From Paracoccaceae bacterium (lineage in GTDB: Bacteria > Pseudomonadota > Alphaproteobacteria > Rhodobacterales > Rhodobacteraceae), in NCBI GenBank assembly GCA_021767525.1, contig JAASTF010000131.1:1-8291 (forward strand): DNA of 8,291 bases, given 5' to 3'. Below the pieces are notes generated by a model. It saw nothing but the letters and a program-made list of their open reading frames with translations. It was not told where the DNA came from and made no database searches. The first letter of the stretch is position 1. Every line of letters begins with the position of its first letter. Positions 6,905 through 8,291 of the stretch are shown one piece after another. The translations under genes were made by a program, and so were the position numbers.

Positions 6905-7882
6905 ATGCAGGTAAGCGTTGCCGAGATCGAAGCCACCGCAAAAGCCGCGCTGCTGGCGCATGGGGCAGGCGACTGGCAGGCCGGCGAGGTGGCGCGCGCC
7001 GTCGCCCGCGCCGAGGAAACCGGCAACGTGATTTGCGGGCTTTATTACCTGGAAAGCTATTGCACGCAGTTGCGCTCGGGCCGGGTGGATGGCCGGGTGG
7101 CGCCGCAGGTCAGCCAGCCGCGCCCCGGCGCGGTGGTGGCCGATGCGCGGCTGGGGTTTGCGCAGCCGGCCTTTGCCCGTGCGCTGCCGGTGGCCGTGCA
7201 GGCCGCGCGCGACAATGGCATCGCCGCGCTGGCCGTGACGCATTCGCATACCTGCACCTCGCTGGGCTATTTCACCGAACAGATCGCGGCGCAGGGCCTG
7301 ATCGGGATCGGGGCCACCAATGCCTCTGCCATCGTCGCGGGGCCGGGGGGCAAGCGGCCAGTTCTGGGCACCAACCCCATCGCCATCACCATCCCCGGCG
7401 CGGACGGACCGCTGATGCATGCCGATTTTTCCACCGCTGCCGTGGCGCTGGGCAAGATCACGATGGCCAAGGCCGCGGGCGAGCGCATTCCGCCGGAATG
7501 GGCGGTGGATGAAAACGGCCAGCCCACCACCGACCCCGACGCCGCGTTGAAAGGCGCGCTGCGGCCGGCGGCGGATTACAAGGGCTGGGCGCTGGGCCTG
7601 CTGGTCGAGGCGCTGGCGGCGGGGCTGACCGGCTCGGTCAATTCGTTGGATGTGAAGGGGCTGAAACTGCCCGACGGGCCGCCGCATGACCTGGGGCAGT
7701 TCTATATCCTGATCGATCCGGGCGCGCATGGGGGCGATCTGGCCGGGCGCTTTGCCCGGGTGGCCGAGGCCGTGGCCGCCGAGGACGGCCCACGCATCCC
7801 CGGTGTGCCGCGCCGCCATCTGGACCCGGTCGAGGTGCCCGACGCGCTGTGGGCGCAGGCGACCGCCCTCGCGGCGCGCTGA
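6905..7882 (+). CDS. Ldh-family (malate/L-lactate/ureidoglycolate-type) NAD(P)H-dependent oxidoreductase, divergent
   Basis: A 325-residue member of the Ldh_2 family, whose members (AllD, YiaK, DpkA, sulfolactate dehydrogenases) interconvert 2-hydroxy or 2-imino acids with 2-oxo acids or cyclic imines. Family marks are GLIGIGATNASAIVAGPGGK (131-150), VLGTNPIAITIPG (153-165), DFSTA (174-178), DYKGWALGLLVEALAAGLTG (224-243) and GQFYILIDP (264-272). Two usual active-site motifs are changed. The SHG...R motif near residue 44 reads ICGLYY (Cys44 and Tyr48 where His and Arg are usual). The SNHFG-type motif near 115 reads HSHTCTSLGY (His115 then Thr116). Another chemistry or substrate is therefore likely. 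The ATG at 6905 has AAGGGGACAGGGAC just upstream. It is the last gene of the operon; no convincing terminator follows within 7883-7940. Its substrate may be an imino, oxo or hydroxy acid released by the upstream proteins, which is inference. Confidence 0.9.
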   Translation: MQVSVAEIEATAKAALLAHGAGDWQAGEVARAVARAEETGNVICGLYYLESYCTQLRSGRVDGRVAPQVSQPRPGAVVADARLGFAQPAFARALPVAVQAARDNGIAALAVTHSHTCTSLGYFTEQIAAQGLIGIGATNASAIVAGPGGKRPVLGTNPIAITIPGADGPLMHADFSTAAVALGKITMAKAAGERIPPEWAVDENGQPTTDPDAALKGALRPAADYKGWALGLLVEALAAGLTGSVNSLDVKGLKLPDGPPHDLGQFYILIDPGAHGGDLAGRFARVAEAVAAEDGPRIPGVPRRHLDPVEVPDALWAQATALAAR

Positions 7883-8058
7883 TGGGGCGCGGCATCCGGG
7901 GCTTTGCCAGCATTTAATACGTATACTAAGTTTTTCTTGACCGGATCCGCCTGGCGTAATAACGATACGCATACGATTTAATTTGCGGCGGGCGCCAAGA
8001 CCGAACCAGCCTGAGGGCTGCGCCCTTTCGCGCCGACCGATCCGGAAAGGACCATGAC
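7883..8058 (+). promoter_or_regulatory. Promoter region of the 3-hydroxybenzoate hydroxylase gene with repeated ATACG motifs
   Basis: This 176-bp gap includes an AT-rich part (7911-7985) with a perfect 8-bp palindrome ATACGTAT (7917-7924) and two further direct ATACG copies (7965-7969, 7971-7975), likely sites for a regulator. Between them TTGACC (7937-7942) could be a -35 box, with TAACGA (7960-7965) after a 17-bp spacer as a weak -10. A leader of about 90 bp follows, with small stem-loops CAGCC (8007-8011)/GGCTG (8016-8020) and GGGC (8015-8018)/GCCC (8022-8025) that are mutually exclusive. All roles are inferred from position. Confidence 0.45.
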
Positions 8059-8291
8059 ATGAGCGATCTTCCCATCATTATCGCGGGCGGCGGTATCGGC
8101 GGGCTGGCGGCGGCCTGCGGGCTGGCGCGTAAGGGGCACCGGTCGATCGTGGTGGAACAGGCGCCGCAACTGGGCGAGATCGGCGCGGGCATCCAGATCG
8201 GGCCCAACGCCTTTCACTGTTTCGACTACCTGGGTGTCGGTGACGAGGCGCGGGAAAAGGCGGTGTATATCGACGCGCTGCGCCTGATGGA
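8059..8291 (+). CDS. FAD-dependent monooxygenase, probable 3-hydroxybenzoate 6-hydroxylase (N-terminal part)
   Basis: Only the first 77 codons are in the window. They encode a class A flavoprotein monooxygenase N-terminus: a beta-strand, then GGGIGGLAAACGLARKG (the Rossmann GxGxxG, residues about 10-26), IVVEQ with the ribose-binding Glu, and GEIGAGIQIGPNAFHCFDYL, followed by YIDALRLM. The GAGIQIGPNA run with YID.LRLMD is characteristic of 3-hydroxybenzoate 6-hydroxylases, which use FAD, NADH and O2 to make gentisate. Salicylate hydroxylases are the nearest alternative. I chose the ATG at 8059 because GGAAAGGA lies 8-10 nt upstream. An ATG at 8054 is out of frame and encodes only ATG-ACA-TGA, its stop overlapping the true start. 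The gene follows its own promoter region and probably begins a separate aromatic-degradation operon running beyond the right edge. Confidence 0.9.
   Translation, partial: MSDLPIIIAGGGIGGLAAACGLARKGHRSIVVEQAPQLGEIGAGIQIGPNAFHCFDYLGVGDEAREKAVYIDALRLM

Noticed and set aside
7891..7935. Possible terminator after the Ldh gene (GGCA 7891-7894 with TGCC 7905-7908, later T5 run at 7931)
   Set aside because: The stem is only 4 bp and the T run lies more than 20 bp away, so it is not a convincing intrinsic terminator.
6203..7972. Minus-strand ORF of 589 aa
   Set aside because: Arg/Gly/His-rich shadow of the DUF3726 and Ldh genes; no ribosome site or domain.

Overview
This window looks like chromosomal DNA of a high-GC alphaproteobacterium, most likely Rhodobacteraceae/Roseobacter group. 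The reasons are the very GC-rich third codon positions, a TRAP-type solute receptor beside a YcsI/DUF1445 (UPF0317) protein, a DUF3726 protein beside an Ldh-family dehydrogenase, and GC-rich structured intergenic repeats. The taxonomic call is inference from gene content and style.

Layout. (1) Positions 1-1883, minus strand: a DUF1445/UPF0317 putative hydro-lyase (D-glutamate cyclase superfamily) followed 33 bp later by a TRAP periplasmic substrate-binding protein that runs off the left edge. The membrane subunits would be expected beyond position 1. (2) 1884-2614: about 730 bp with no gene I can support. It holds an AT-rich promoter-like stretch (about 1925-1980) and then three degenerate tandem units of a structured, palindrome-rich repeat. 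(3) 2615-3517, minus: a LysR-type regulator. (4) 3518-3627: a divergent promoter region with an imperfect 25-bp dyad that is a good operator candidate. (5) 3628-7882, plus: a compact four-gene operon consisting of an M19 dipeptidase-like protein, a 559-residue protein I do not recognise, a DUF3726 protein and an Ldh-family NAD(P)H oxidoreductase. The first three genes are joined by ATGA stop/start overlaps. (6) 7883-8058: a promoter region with repeated ATACG motifs. (7) 8059 to the right edge, plus: the start of an FAD monooxygenase closely resembling 3-hydroxybenzoate 6-hydroxylase, probably the first gene of a separate aromatic (gentisate) pathway.

How the genes may work together. The classical LysR-divergent arrangement suggests that the regulator controls the M19/559-aa/DUF3726/Ldh operon. 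Both enzymes in that operon with recognisable folds have lost canonical active-site residues. The M19 protein lacks the N-terminal HxD and the bridging Glu. The Ldh protein lacks the SHG...R motif and the usual NH pair. Alongside an unrecognised large protein and a DUF3726 protein whose N-terminus resembles the Ldh N-terminus, this four-gene module is the best candidate here for an undescribed system. The adjacent TRAP/DUF1445 genes could supply an organic or amino-acid-derived substrate, but nothing in the sequence proves that the two clusters are linked.
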